Notes: generated by a model not told the origin, from the sequence alone. A stretch of 64,000 bases of DNA from an uncultured Kiloniellaceae bacterium (GCA_947500035.1 CANMQP010000010.1:486632-550631), one strand, 5' to 3'. Positions 44,030 to 52,645 are shown, numbered from the stretch's first letter. Made by a program: numbers and translations.

Positions 44030-46921
44030 ATGGAGAATGGCAACAACATAACCAACGATCAACCGGCCAGGCAGCCACCTGATGGGACTGCGACCCAGGT
44101 TCTTGCAGCATCGGGGCCAAAGGCCTTGCACAAACGAACGCGCATTGCGGTCTTCGCGCTGATCGTTTCGGCCTTTGCGAGTATTGCCGTTGTCGCCGCG
44201 CAGTTTCTGGTAACAGGCTTGCCGCTCACGGCGTGGCCTGTCGACTCCCTGATTCTCATTGTATCGCTCATCGCGGCACCTGTGGCTCTGGCCGTTGTGT
44301 GGTGGCCCCGCCGCTATGCCGTGGATCAGGTGCTCGCAAAGCGGCCCGACAGCGAACATGAGCAGGCAACGATCCGCATGGCGCTTGGCGGCGTCGCTAT
44401 GCTCTATCTGTCGCTCGCAAGCCTCTATATCGAGTCACATCAGGGTCTGGAGTTGGCTGCCACAGCTATGGCATGGGGACTGTGCGTGGGCTGGCTGGCG
44501 CTCCTTCATATTGTGCTCTCGCCGGCGCAGTCGACACCGCGGCGCGGCGCAATGGCCATGGTCGATCTGCTCACACTCAGCTACATGCTGGCCGTCGGCG
44601 GCGGGCCGGCATCTGTGTTATTCCCGATCTATCTCTGGGTGACCTTCGGCAACGGCTTTCGCTACGGCGTCAGTTTCCTCGTCTTCTCAGCCGGAATCAG
44701 TACGTTCGGCTTCGGCGGCGCTGTTTTGACCAGCAGCTATTGGTCCAGCAACAGCTTCGTCGCGTCCGGTTTGCTCATTTCGCTGATTGTGCTGCCGGCA
44801 TATGTTTCGACGCTCATCAAAAAGCTCAACCGGGCACGGGCGCAGGCAGAAGAAGCAAGTCAGGCAAAAAGCAGATTCCTGGCCACAATGAGCCATGAAC
44901 TGCGCACACCGCTCACCGCGGTGATATCGACGGGAGACCTGCTTGAGACAACGTCTCTGGATGCCGACCAAAGGTCGATGATCGGTACGGTTCAGACTTC
45001 AGCAAAAACTTTGTTGTCACTTATCAACGAGATCCTGGACCTCTCGCGGATTGAAGCCGGGAAACAAAACCTCGACTTGGGCGACATCGACGTTTGCGAG
45101 GTGGTGGCGTCGGTTTGGCGCATGCTGCATACCCAGGCCGAACAGAAGGGCTTGCAGCTTCGGGTCTCGCTGGATGCGCGATTGCCGGTCCGGCTTGTCG
45201 GCGACAGCAAGCGGCTGACGCAGATCCTGGTCAACCTGGTTGGCAATGCGATTAAGTTTACGACGGAGGGAGAGGTCGAGATTTCCGCCTGTTTGCTAGA
45301 GCGCAAGGGGCGACAGGATGTCGTCCTCCTCGCCGTACGCGACACGGGTATCGGTGTGGCACCGGAAAAACTGGGATCGATCTTTGACGGCTTTACCCAG
45401 GCTGACGATGCGATTAACCGGCGTTATGGAGGAACGGGCCTCGGGCTGACCATCACAAAACAGCTTGTTGAGATGATGGGCGGTGAAATCGAAGTTCTCA
45501 GTCAGGAAGGTCAGGGCAGTCAGTTCAATCTCTCGATCCCCTTCGATGTCGCGGACCCGGCAGAGAACGTTGTGTCAGAGAACGCTGCAGCAGACGCGAC
45601 ATCCGAGGCTGCCGCTGCATCACAGACAGCCGGCGTCCTGCCCGTTATCGTTTGCATAGCCGAACCGCAAAGAGGCCGAATCGCCGCAGCGCTTCAGGGG
45701 CCGGACGTAAAAACCGTCGATCGGATCGACGAAGCCATACCTGCGATCGAGGGCTACCGCGGCATGGGGCATCTTTTGGTCGTGGTGGGCACCGGCGAGC
45801 AGGACGAGCTCTCCGGGCCGCTCATGGGATACCTCACGGACCGTGGGGGCAACGATGGCATCGCCATCGTTGAGGTCTCCGTTGAGGATCGGGCCGGTCC
45901 GTCTGAACGGAGATGGCCCGTCGATGTCGTCATCTCGGCGCCTGCCGAGACCGGGGCCTTTTCGACGGCCCTGCATCAGGCCGGTCTCTTTTGCATGTCG
46001 GGTGTCTCCAAGGCCGCAGCGGATGAGGCTGAGGCCGGGGACAGCGCTGTGGCCGACGCCGCAAGCCGCAAAATCCTGTTGGTTGACGACAATCGCACCA
46101 ATCGCAGCGTGATTTCGCGGGTGCTGGAGAATGCCGGGCATGTGGTGGAGACCGCCGAAGACGGAGACGACGCTCTGGATCGCCTGGATGCCGAGGTTTT
46201 CGATATTGTCCTTACCGACATCAATATGCCGGGCACCAGCGGTCTCGACCTCACCAAGATGTACCGTGTTCTCCACACAGATGAACCACACATGCCGATT
46301 GTCGCTCTGACCGCCGACGCAACCGAACAGGCGAAGCAGGACTGCCGCGAGGCCGGCATGGATGGTTATCTGACAAAGCCTGTGGAAGCGCAGCAGCTCC
46401 TGGCACTGGTGCGGGAACTGACGCTTGATGCTACGGGCGCGGGCGGTGACAGGTTCGATGAACGGGCCGCTCCGGCGCATGAGCCGATTCCAGAGCGGCC
46501 CGCTCAGCTCATCACGCCGATTTCTGCCCATCCGAAGTATGGCGGCGCGTCAAACGAATCAGTTCTTGATCCAGATGCACTGGATGCTCTTCGCGCTCTC
46601 GATACCGACGAAGCCTTTATCGCTGAGATCTTTGATGGGTTCCTGGTCGACGCGGCGGCCACAATGGTCAATCTGAACCAGGCTTTCGACAACGGAGATC
46701 TGGCAGCCTTCCATGATGAGGCCCATGCTCTGCGCAGCAGTGCGGGTTATGTCGGTGCCAAGCGGATGGTAAGGCTCTTGCTCGATATGCGTGAATGCGG
46801 GCCTGATCGGGATAACGACCGCACCCGTGCTCTCCTGGCGGAATTGAACAGTGAATTCGACATGGTTCGCGCCGCAGTTGGACGCGAGCTCGCCCAGGAC
46901 CGCCGTGCGACGCCCCACTAA
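44030..46921 (+). CDS. rpfC: RpfC-like hybrid sensor kinase (7TM-HisKA-HATPase-degenerate REC-REC-Hpt)
   Basis: 963 residues. About seven membrane helices lie at 39-61, 71-91, 115-134, 141-163, 175-207, 213-232 and 243-262. From RPDSEHEQATIR (residue 105) onward the membrane domain resembles Xanthomonas RpfC, including FPIYLWVTFGNGFRYG. HisKA has phospho-His289, then HATPase (DTGIGVAPEKLG, GGTGLGLTITKQL). Residues about 530-660 look like a receiver fold without its acidic pocket or acceptor Asp. A normal receiver has Asp730 (TDINMPG), and a C-terminal Hpt has His899 (AHALRSSAGYVGA). It probably senses a DSF-type fatty acid made by the RpfF-like enzyme encoded convergently downstream. The first 100 residues, with two helices, are extra. 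Confidence 0.85.
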   Translation: MENGNNITNDQPARQPPDGTATQVLAASGPKALHKRTRIAVFALIVSAFASIAVVAAQFLVTGLPLTAWPVDSLILIVSLIAAPVALAVVWWPRRYAVDQVLAKRPDSEHEQATIRMALGGVAMLYLSLASLYIESHQGLELAATAMAWGLCVGWLALLHIVLSPAQSTPRRGAMAMVDLLTLSYMLAVGGGPASVLFPIYLWVTFGNGFRYGVSFLVFSAGISTFGFGGAVLTSSYWSSNSFVASGLLISLIVLPAYVSTLIKKLNRARAQAEEASQAKSRFLATMSHELRTPLTAVISTGDLLETTSLDADQRSMIGTVQTSAKTLLSLINEILDLSRIEAGKQNLDLGDIDVCEVVASVWRMLHTQAEQKGLQLRVSLDARLPVRLVGDSKRLTQILVNLVGNAIKFTTEGEVEISACLLERKGRQDVVLLAVRDTGIGVAPEKLGSIFDGFTQADDAINRRYGGTGLGLTITKQLVEMMGGEIEVLSQEGQGSQFNLSIPFDVADPAENVVSENAAADATSEAAAASQTAGVLPVIVCIAEPQRGRIAAALQGPDVKTVDRIDEAIPAIEGYRGMGHLLVVVGTGEQDELSGPLMGYLTDRGGNDGIAIVEVSVEDRAGPSERRWPVDVVISAPAETGAFSTALHQAGLFCMSGVSKAAADEAEAGDSAVADAASRKILLVDDNRTNRSVISRVLENAGHVVETAEDGDDALDRLDAEVFDIVLTDINMPGTSGLDLTKMYRVLHTDEPHMPIVALTADATEQAKQDCREAGMDGYLTKPVEAQQLLALVRELTLDATGAGGDRFDERAAPAHEPIPERPAQLITPISAHPKYGGASNESVLDPDALDALRALDTDEAFIAEIFDGFLVDAAATMVNLNQAFDNGDLAAFHDEAHALRSSAGYVGAKRMVRLLLDMRECGPDRDNDRTRALLAELNSEFDMVRAAVGRELAQDRRATPH

Positions 46922-47131
46922 AGCAATTTGCGTTTAAACAGACACAAAATTCGCTGCCTCTCGATCAGCAACTTGCTGATCTTGAACGCAGATTTTGAGA
47001 TGCACAGATTCAAGAAAAACGCAATTCGCTACAGATCAGATCAAGTTTAGACGGAATCGCCGAAGGCGATCACTCGACCTTGTGAATCCGTTCTAGCCAA
47101 GGTCGGCCCGGCAAGAATAACCGGGCAAAGA
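46922..47131. repeat. Inverted repeats between the kinase operon and the terminator
   Basis: GATCAGCAA and TTGCTGATC (46963-46981) form a palindrome with a single-base centre. The sequence near 46923-46935 (GCAATTTGCGTTT) is nearly the reverse complement of AAAAACGCAATTCGC around 47015-47029, enclosing the first dyad. No coding frame is supported. Confidence 0.5.
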
Positions 47132-47176
47132 AACGGCTCTGAAGCCTATGCCTTCGCGAGGCGCTTCAGAGCCGTT
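47132..47176. terminator. Bidirectional terminator between rpfC-like and rpfF-like genes
   Basis: AACGGCTCTGAAGC (47132-47145) pairs perfectly with GCTTCAGAGCCGTT (47163-47176), a 14-base stem, between the two convergent genes. It is flanked by AAAGAA on the left (TTCTTT on the minus strand) and GTATTCTG on the right, and can serve both strands. Confidence 0.8.
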
Positions 47177-47198
47177 GTATTCTGTCGAGCTATGGGGG

Positions 47199-48212
47199 TC
47201 AGGCTGACTTCAAGACCCTTTCGCGACGCCGGTCCTGAGCTGAGACCAGGCGTCCCATCTTTTTAAGGTCTGTTTCTTCGAGCGTCATAGCGGTGTCGAC
47301 CCACATGTCGGTGATGTCCATCATCTCTTTTAGAGTCACCGGATTGATGCGCTGGCGGGCTTGAAAGATCGCCCTATGGGCCGCGTGCCGCCGGTCATTC
47401 TTGGCAATGTACTGGTGCAGGGCTTCTTCACCGCGGCCATCGTCGGCCAAGACGTCGACAACACCCAACTCATAGAGCTCTTCAGCGGTGTAGAGACGTC
47501 CGCTCATGATCATGCGTTCGGCGCGGCCGGGCGCAATGCGGCGCGACAAAAAGCTGTAGGCGCCCATGCCCGGGAAGAGGCTGAAAAGAATCTCCGGCAA
47601 GCCGAACTTCGCACTTCGCTCCGCAACGATGAGGTTGCTCGAGAGTGCTGCCTCAAAACCGCCGCCAAGCGCATCACCCTGGATCAGGGCGACGGTAATG
47701 ATGGGTAGATTGAGGTTTGTCCAGTTGGCGTAGCCTTCCCGCACGACCCGATAGGCATACTCTCGCAGCTTATCGCGGTTCTGAGTCCTGATCAGATCGG
47801 CGAAAAGACTCAGATCACCTCCCAGATTCCATACGCCGGGCATCCGGGAGGCCCAGACGAGGTACTTCAGCTTGTTCGCACGCGGATCAGACTTTTCGTA
47901 GGTTGTCCGGAGTGTCTGCTGAACCTTGCTGATGTCATTCAGCAGGGCAGGGGTGAAGCTGGGGCGGTCTTCAAAATCGAACCAGCAAGTGCAAATCTCA
48001 TCCCGTCCGGAAAAAACCAGTTCCATCTCCTCGAGATCGAGGCGTGTAAGCTCATCCTTAACATCCAGACTGCGGTCTGCCATTGCCCGTTTGACGGCGG
48101 TCCGGGCTTTTTCCGCTGTGGACGAAGGCACCGATGAGCTGCGATCGAAGAGCGGGTTCGGTGAGACGGGTTTCTCAACAGTTTCAGCTCTGTTGCCAAG
48201 CTGCTCGAGCAT
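47199..48212 (-). CDS. rpfF: RpfF-type DSF synthase (crotonase-fold)
   Basis: Predicted to make a diffusible cis-2-unsaturated fatty-acid signal from acyl-ACP, by dehydration and thioester cleavage. The frame opens at 48356, but the ATG at 48212 (MLEQLGNRAETVEKP) has a GGAG site 7 bases upstream, giving 337 residues. The crotonase core matches RpfF closely: GVWNLGGDLSLFADLIR, QGDALGGGFEAALS, GLPEILFSLFPGMGAYSFLSRRI and ITDMWVDTAMTLEETDL. The two catalytic glutamates of RpfF (141 and 161 in Xanthomonas) correspond to Glu187 and Glu207, with the same spacing of 20. An N-terminal extension of about 45 residues is unlike Xanthomonas RpfF. It converges on the RpfC-like sensor. Confidence 0.9.
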   Translation of the reverse strand: MLEQLGNRAETVEKPVSPNPLFDRSSSVPSSTAEKARTAVKRAMADRSLDVKDELTRLDLEEMELVFSGRDEICTCWFDFEDRPSFTPALLNDISKVQQTLRTTYEKSDPRANKLKYLVWASRMPGVWNLGGDLSLFADLIRTQNRDKLREYAYRVVREGYANWTNLNLPIITVALIQGDALGGGFEAALSSNLIVAERSAKFGLPEILFSLFPGMGAYSFLSRRIAPGRAERMIMSGRLYTAEELYELGVVDVLADDGRGEEALHQYIAKNDRRHAAHRAIFQARQRINPVTLKEMMDITDMWVDTAMTLEETDLKKMGRLVSAQDRRRERVLKSA

Positions 48213-49195
48213 TCTTGTTCTCCATACTAAAAAATCAAGCGGTCCCCCGGGTCTCGCCAACCGGTATACTCGCAACGGGTTCATTTCCCACCCGGCCAGC
48301 ATACATCTCTCCATATGCTGCCCTTTTTTTAACGGGAAGGGAAAAACTAGATTCAAATTTTAGCAAATTACGATGCTTAAATTTGGGCTTATATTCCTTC
48401 AAACGTTAACGCCGCCTTGTTGGTTGATCTTATCGTGTTAGGCTTAACCATGTAGGATTACGTTGTTTTTTCTCCGTGTAAGCACTTGGAAATACGTTGA
48501 ATCCTATTAACCATTTACTCAATCCACAGAAATATATCTACAATCCAGATTTCACTATGCAAGCTAAGAGCGTGAAGACGAAGCCGTCGACTCAAGCAAA
48601 TGGGATAAGATTCATTCTGAGGCTGGTCTTCTGACTCTCATTTGCATGCAATAAGATAAAGTTCCTGTTTTTTGGGCTGTAGTTTGTCCTTATTTCGTCT
48701 GAGTACAAACAAGTATGTAAAGAGAGTCTTAATTTTTAGTAAATATTCCGTTAATTATTTCGGTTAAGACACGCCGAAGTTTAAACGGACCCGGGCAGGA
48801 CGAGCGCCGGGTAAATCGATTTCTGTCACATGGTCCGCAGTATCCTGGTTTTGCGCGTAATAATTGTATTCCGGCGCTATATTCCATCATCCATTTTTTT
48901 GAAACGGGTTTCATTGAGGTAATTCGCGGCAAAGATACCTTCGCACCTCTCAAATCAAATTAAACACTAAAAATTTGTATTGAATAAATTTACTACATGA
49001 TCAAATGTAGAATATGAAAATTGCACATATGTTTGTGTTAAATAGAATTTTCGCACCTGTCAGGCGTCTCTGTCCTGCCCCGCGCGGGGCAGGACAGAGA
49101 GTTCAGACTCAAAGTCGACCGACACCGCGGCTAAACGGCACCGCACTTGATGGATGCAAGCCAATGTACGAAAAGATGACCCGGATTGAGCTGCG
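48213..49195. other. Large AT-rich divergent region between rpfF-like gene and cysG
   Basis: Almost 1 kb without a convincing gene, the longest such gap in the window and clearly richer in AT than its surroundings. It contains a near-perfect 13-base direct repeat (TTCGCACCT-C/G-TCA at 48940-48952 and 49050-49062), a dyad CTACAT/ATGTAG (48993-48998 and 49005-49010), and a long GC palindrome (49067-49100). Both rpfF and cysG promoters should lie here, and a small RNA is possible. A 61-codon frame, 49014-49199, overlaps the cysG start by four bases. Confidence 0.5.
49067..49100. repeat. 34-base perfect palindrome upstream of cysG
   Basis: Bases 49067-49083 (TCTCTGTCCTGCCCCGC) are the exact reverse complement of 49084-49100. 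As RNA this folds to a 15-pair stem with a GCGC loop. No T-run follows. It lies 96 bases before the cysG ATG, so it may be a leader structure or a protein-binding site. Confidence 0.65.
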
Positions 49196-50650
49196 ATGAG
49201 ATATTTCCCCACTTTTTTCCAGCTGTCGGAAAAAGCCTGCCTGGTGGTTGGGGCCGGTGAAACCGCCTTGCGGAAAGTTCGTCTTCTCCGTAAAGCAGGC
49301 GCGGAGATCACGGTCGTAACGGATGCTTTAGATCCGCGGGAGATTGCTTCCGAGCTGCTTACGCTCGAGCGCGATACGGAACTCCGCATTGAAAGGCGCA
49401 AGTTCCGTACCGAAGATGTGGAGCACCGGTCCTTGGTGGTCTCCGCAACGGAAATTCCTGAACGGGATTCTCTTGTTGCTGAAACAGCCCGCAAGGCCGG
49501 CAGGCCGGTCAATGTCGTTGACCGCCCAGATCTATCAGACTTCATCACCCCTGCGATCGTAGACCGCGATCCGATCACTATTGCGATCTCCAGCGCCGGC
49601 ACCGCACCGGTCCTCGCGCGCCGCCTGCGCTCGCAGATTGAAGCGATGCTGCCGGCCCGTTTGGGTGCGCTGGCAGAGTTTGCCGATAGTTTCCGCTCTG
49701 CAGTCAAGGCGAATATCCAAGATGGCCGTGGACGCCTGCGCTTCTGGGAACGTTTCTTCGACGGCCCGGAAGCTGCCTCCGTCCTTTCAGGCGATGAGAC
49801 GGCGGCCCGGGAGCAGATGCTCACCCTGGTGAATGCCGCGTCCGCACGGCAGACTCCAAAAGGCCGGGTCGCGATCGTCGGCGCAGGTCCCGGCGATCCG
49901 GATCTCCTGACGTTTAAGGCGATGCGCGCTTTGCAGCATGCCGACGTGGTGGTCTACGACAAGCTGGTCGGACCGGAAATCCTGGATTACGCGCGCCGGG
50001 ATGCCGAGCGGATCTATGTGGGCAAGACACGTGGCCATCACACCCGCAGCCAGGATGAGATCAATGCGATCCTGGTTCGTGAAGCCCGTCTTGGGAAGCA
50101 TGTCGTGCGGCTCAAGGGCGGCGATCCCTTCATTTTCGGACGAGGCGGTGAGGAACAGGACACGCTCGCGCAGCACGGCATTGACGTTGAGGTGGTGCCC
50201 GGTATTACCGCTGCCGCCGGCTGTGCCGCGGCCAGCGGAATTCCCCTGACCCACCGTGAACATGCGCAAGCCGTCACTTTCGTGACCGGGCATGCGAAAG
50301 ACGGAGAGCCCGATCTCGACTGGGCGGCCCTTGCCGGACTCAAGCAAACCCTGGTGGTTTACATGGGCGTTTCGACGATTGGCCGGACCTGCGAGCGCCT
50401 GATCGAACATGGCCTTAACCCGCAAACACCGGCGGCGGTCATCGAAAACGGCACCCTTCCCGAACAGCGGACCGTGACCGGCTCATTGGCCGATCTGGCC
50501 GCGCTGGTGAAAGCTAACGGCATCAAGGGACCTGGGCTTTTTATTGTTGGTGACGTCGTCTCGGCGGCGGGCGGCGCGGCTGCCGCCACAAGTCGAGCGG
50601 TCACCAGCGTATCCACATCGACTGAACCTCTGCGCCGCGTCGCGGTTTAA
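49196..50650 (+). CDS. cysG: Siroheme synthase, trifunctional
   Basis: Makes siroheme from uroporphyrinogen III for the sulfite reductase encoded downstream. Of the 484 residues, the first 200 are the NAD-dependent precorrin-2 dehydrogenase/ferrochelatase part, with CLVVGAGETALRKVRLLRKAGAEITVV and SSAGTAPVLARRLRSQIEAML. Residues 220-465 are the SAM uroporphyrinogen methyltransferase, with VAIVGAGPGDPDLLTFKAMRALQHADVVVYD and VVRLKGGDPFIFGRGGEE. The start MRYFPTFFQL is typical. Its ATG overlaps the stop of a short leader frame. It is the first gene of the sulfate-reduction operon. Confidence 0.96.
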   Translation: MRYFPTFFQLSEKACLVVGAGETALRKVRLLRKAGAEITVVTDALDPREIASELLTLERDTELRIERRKFRTEDVEHRSLVVSATEIPERDSLVAETARKAGRPVNVVDRPDLSDFITPAIVDRDPITIAISSAGTAPVLARRLRSQIEAMLPARLGALAEFADSFRSAVKANIQDGRGRLRFWERFFDGPEAASVLSGDETAAREQMLTLVNAASARQTPKGRVAIVGAGPGDPDLLTFKAMRALQHADVVVYDKLVGPEILDYARRDAERIYVGKTRGHHTRSQDEINAILVREARLGKHVVRLKGGDPFIFGRGGEEQDTLAQHGIDVEVVPGITAAAGCAAASGIPLTHREHAQAVTFVTGHAKDGEPDLDWAALAGLKQTLVVYMGVSTIGRTCERLIEHGLNPQTPAAVIENGTLPEQRTVTGSLADLAALVKANGIKGPGLFIVGDVVSAAGGAAAATSRAVTSVSTSTEPLRRVAV

Positions 50651-50664
50651 AGAAAGAGATTAAG

Positions 50665-50982
50665 ATGAGCGTACAAATTCTCACTGCAAATCGCCTCGGC
50701 GATGGTGCCGTTGTCTACCGGGCGAAAGCGGGCGGCTGGACTGAACGGCTGGGCGAGAGTCTCGTGCTCGCTACGCCAGAGGACGCCGCGCCGGTCCTGG
50801 CGGCGGCTGAAACACCGCAAGCCTCACTGGAAATCGTCGGTCCCTATCTCATGCCGGTCGATAACAGCGGCGGTCAGATTCGACCGGTCGAGACCCGGGA
50901 ATTCATTCGTGCCCAGGGACCCTCTGTCCAGTTCGGTAACGGACATGAAGTCGAAAACACTCCACTCTCGTTAGCGGGATAA
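50665..50982 (+). CDS. DUF2849 domain-containing protein
   Basis: A 105-residue protein of the DUF2849 family, found almost only between cysG and cysI in alphaproteobacteria. It starts MSVQILTANRLGDGAVVYRAKAGGWTERLGESLVLATPEDA. It lies 14 bases after cysG and 7 before cysI. The function is not proven; position argues for a sulfite-reductase accessory role. It has no cysteines, so it cannot be a classical iron-sulfur carrier. Confidence 0.9.
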   Translation: MSVQILTANRLGDGAVVYRAKAGGWTERLGESLVLATPEDAAPVLAAAETPQASLEIVGPYLMPVDNSGGQIRPVETREFIRAQGPSVQFGNGHEVENTPLSLAG

Positions 50983-50989
50983 GCAAATC

Positions 50990-52645
50990 ATGTACAGGTA
51001 CGACGAGTTCGACCACACGCTGGTTACGGAGCGTGTTCATCAGTTCCGGGATCAGGTAGAGCGCCGTCTCAGCGGCGAACTGACCGAAGACCAGTTCAAG
51101 CCTCTGCGCCTGATGAACGGTCTTTATCTGCAGCTTCACGCCTACATGCTGCGGGTTGCCGTGCCTTACGGCACCCTCTCGTCGACGCAGATGCGCAAAC
51201 TCGCATACATCGCGCGCCGCTACGACAAAGGTTATGGCCACTTCACGACGCGCCAGAACATTCAGTTCAACTGGCCGAAGCTGGAAGAGACGCCTGATAT
51301 CCTGGCCGAACTGGCCGAGGTCGAGATGCACGCGATCCAGACCAGCGGCAACTGCATCCGCAACACGACGTCGGATCAATTCGCCGGTGCTGCCGCGGAT
51401 GAGATCGAGGATCCGCGCGTCTATTGCGAGATCATCCGGCAATGGTCGACCCTGCATCCGGAATTCACCTTCCTGCCGCGGAAATTCAAAATTGCCGTCA
51501 CCGGTGCTGATCATGATCGAGCCGCCGTGCGCGTGCATGACATCGGCCTGCAGATGTGCCGGAACGAGGCGGGCGAGGTCGGCTTTGAGGTGATCGTTGG
51601 CGGTGGCCTCGGCCGCACGCCGGTGATCGGCCAAACTATCCGCGAGTTCCTGCCCAAGCAGCACTTGTTGTCGTATCTCGAGGCGATCCTGCGGGTCTAC
51701 AATCAGCTGGGCCGCCGGGACAATCTCTATAAAGCGCGGATCAAGATTCTGGTGCGCAGTGAGGGTATTGAGAACTTCAAGCGCTTGGTTGAGGAAGAGT
51801 GGTCGCACATCAAGGATTCGGCTCTGCAGCTTCCCGAGGATGAGATTGCGCGGATCGAGACCTACTTCGCGCCACCGCGCTACGAATGTCTTGACGACAC
51901 CGTGCGCGAATTCGAGGTCAAGCGCTTCGAAGACCGGGACTTCGCCAGCTGGGTCCGGACCAATGTCACCGCACACAAAGAGCCCGGTTACGCGGTTGCG
52001 ACCATCTCCCTGAAGCCGACCGGCAAGCCGCCCGGAGATGCCAGCGCCTGGCAGATGGATGCGATCGCTGACCTCGCAGAGAGTTATTCTTTCAGCGAGA
52101 TCCGGGTCACTCACGAACAGAACCTGGTTTTGCCGAACGTTAAGAAAGCCGACCTCTACGCACTCTGGCAGTCATTGCGCGATGTTGAGCTGGCAACGCC
52201 CAACGCCGGTTTGTTGTCCGACATGATCGCCTGCCCGGGGCTGGATTATTGCAACCTGGCCAATGCTCGCTCCATTCCGGTTGCTCAGCGCATTTCCGAA
52301 CGCTTCAGCGACCTGGAGCGGCAGCACGATATCGGTAGTCTGAAGATCAAGATTTCCGGCTGCATCAACGCCTGCGGACACCATCATGTCGGCCACATCG
52401 GTCTGCTCGGTGTCGACAAGAAGGGCGAGGAATTTTATCAGATCACGCTGGGCGGCAGCGCCGATGAGAACACTGCGATCGGCAAGATTGTCGGACCAGC
52501 TTTCTCTTATGACGATGTGGTCGATGCGGTCGAAAAAATCGTCGACACCTACCTCAACATCCGCTCGGAAGATGAAGAGTTTAGCGATACCTTCCGCCGG
52601 GTCGGCCTGACCCCATTCAAGGAGACGCTCTATGCCGCTCATTAA
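50990..52645 (+). CDS. cysI: Sulfite (or nitrite) reductase, siroheme iron-sulfur subunit
   Basis: Reduces sulfite to sulfide with six electrons. The 551-residue protein has the two ferredoxin-like half domains (THLTTRQNIQFNWPKL-like region GHFTTRQNIQFNWPKLEE; TSGNCIRNTTSDQFAG). The 4Fe-4S/siroheme cysteines are in IACPGLDYCNLANARS and ISGCINACGHHHVGHIG. A nitrite role is possible from sequence alone, but the cysG/cysH setting indicates sulfite. No flavoprotein CysJ is encoded nearby, so electrons probably come from ferredoxin. It overlaps the next gene by 14 bases. Confidence 0.95.
   Translation: MYRYDEFDHTLVTERVHQFRDQVERRLSGELTEDQFKPLRLMNGLYLQLHAYMLRVAVPYGTLSSTQMRKLAYIARRYDKGYGHFTTRQNIQFNWPKLEETPDILAELAEVEMHAIQTSGNCIRNTTSDQFAGAAADEIEDPRVYCEIIRQWSTLHPEFTFLPRKFKIAVTGADHDRAAVRVHDIGLQMCRNEAGEVGFEVIVGGGLGRTPVIGQTIREFLPKQHLLSYLEAILRVYNQLGRRDNLYKARIKILVRSEGIENFKRLVEEEWSHIKDSALQLPEDEIARIETYFAPPRYECLDDTVREFEVKRFEDRDFASWVRTNVTAHKEPGYAVATISLKPTGKPPGDASAWQMDAIADLAESYSFSEIRVTHEQNLVLPNVKKADLYALWQSLRDVELATPNAGLLSDMIACPGLDYCNLANARSIPVAQRISERFSDLERQHDIGSLKIKISGCINACGHHHVGHIGLLGVDKKGEEFYQITLGGSADENTAIGKIVGPAFSYDDVVDAVEKIVDTYLNIRSEDEEFSDTFRRVGLTPFKETLYAAH

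Noticed and set aside
45620..46531. 303-codon minus-strand frame inside the RpfC-like kinase
   Set aside because: It lies opposite the degenerate receiver and the real receiver, whose motifs (Asp730) are clear on the plus strand.
47199..48212. Annotation as ordinary enoyl-CoA hydratase
   Set aside because: The WNLGGDLSLF, LFPGMGAYSF and MWVDTAM segments are RpfF-type and not found in standard hydratases; the neighbouring RpfC-like kinase supports this.
48729..48953. 74-codon minus-strand frame in the rpfF-cysG gap
   Set aside because: No ribosome site or domain resemblance; composition looks non-coding.
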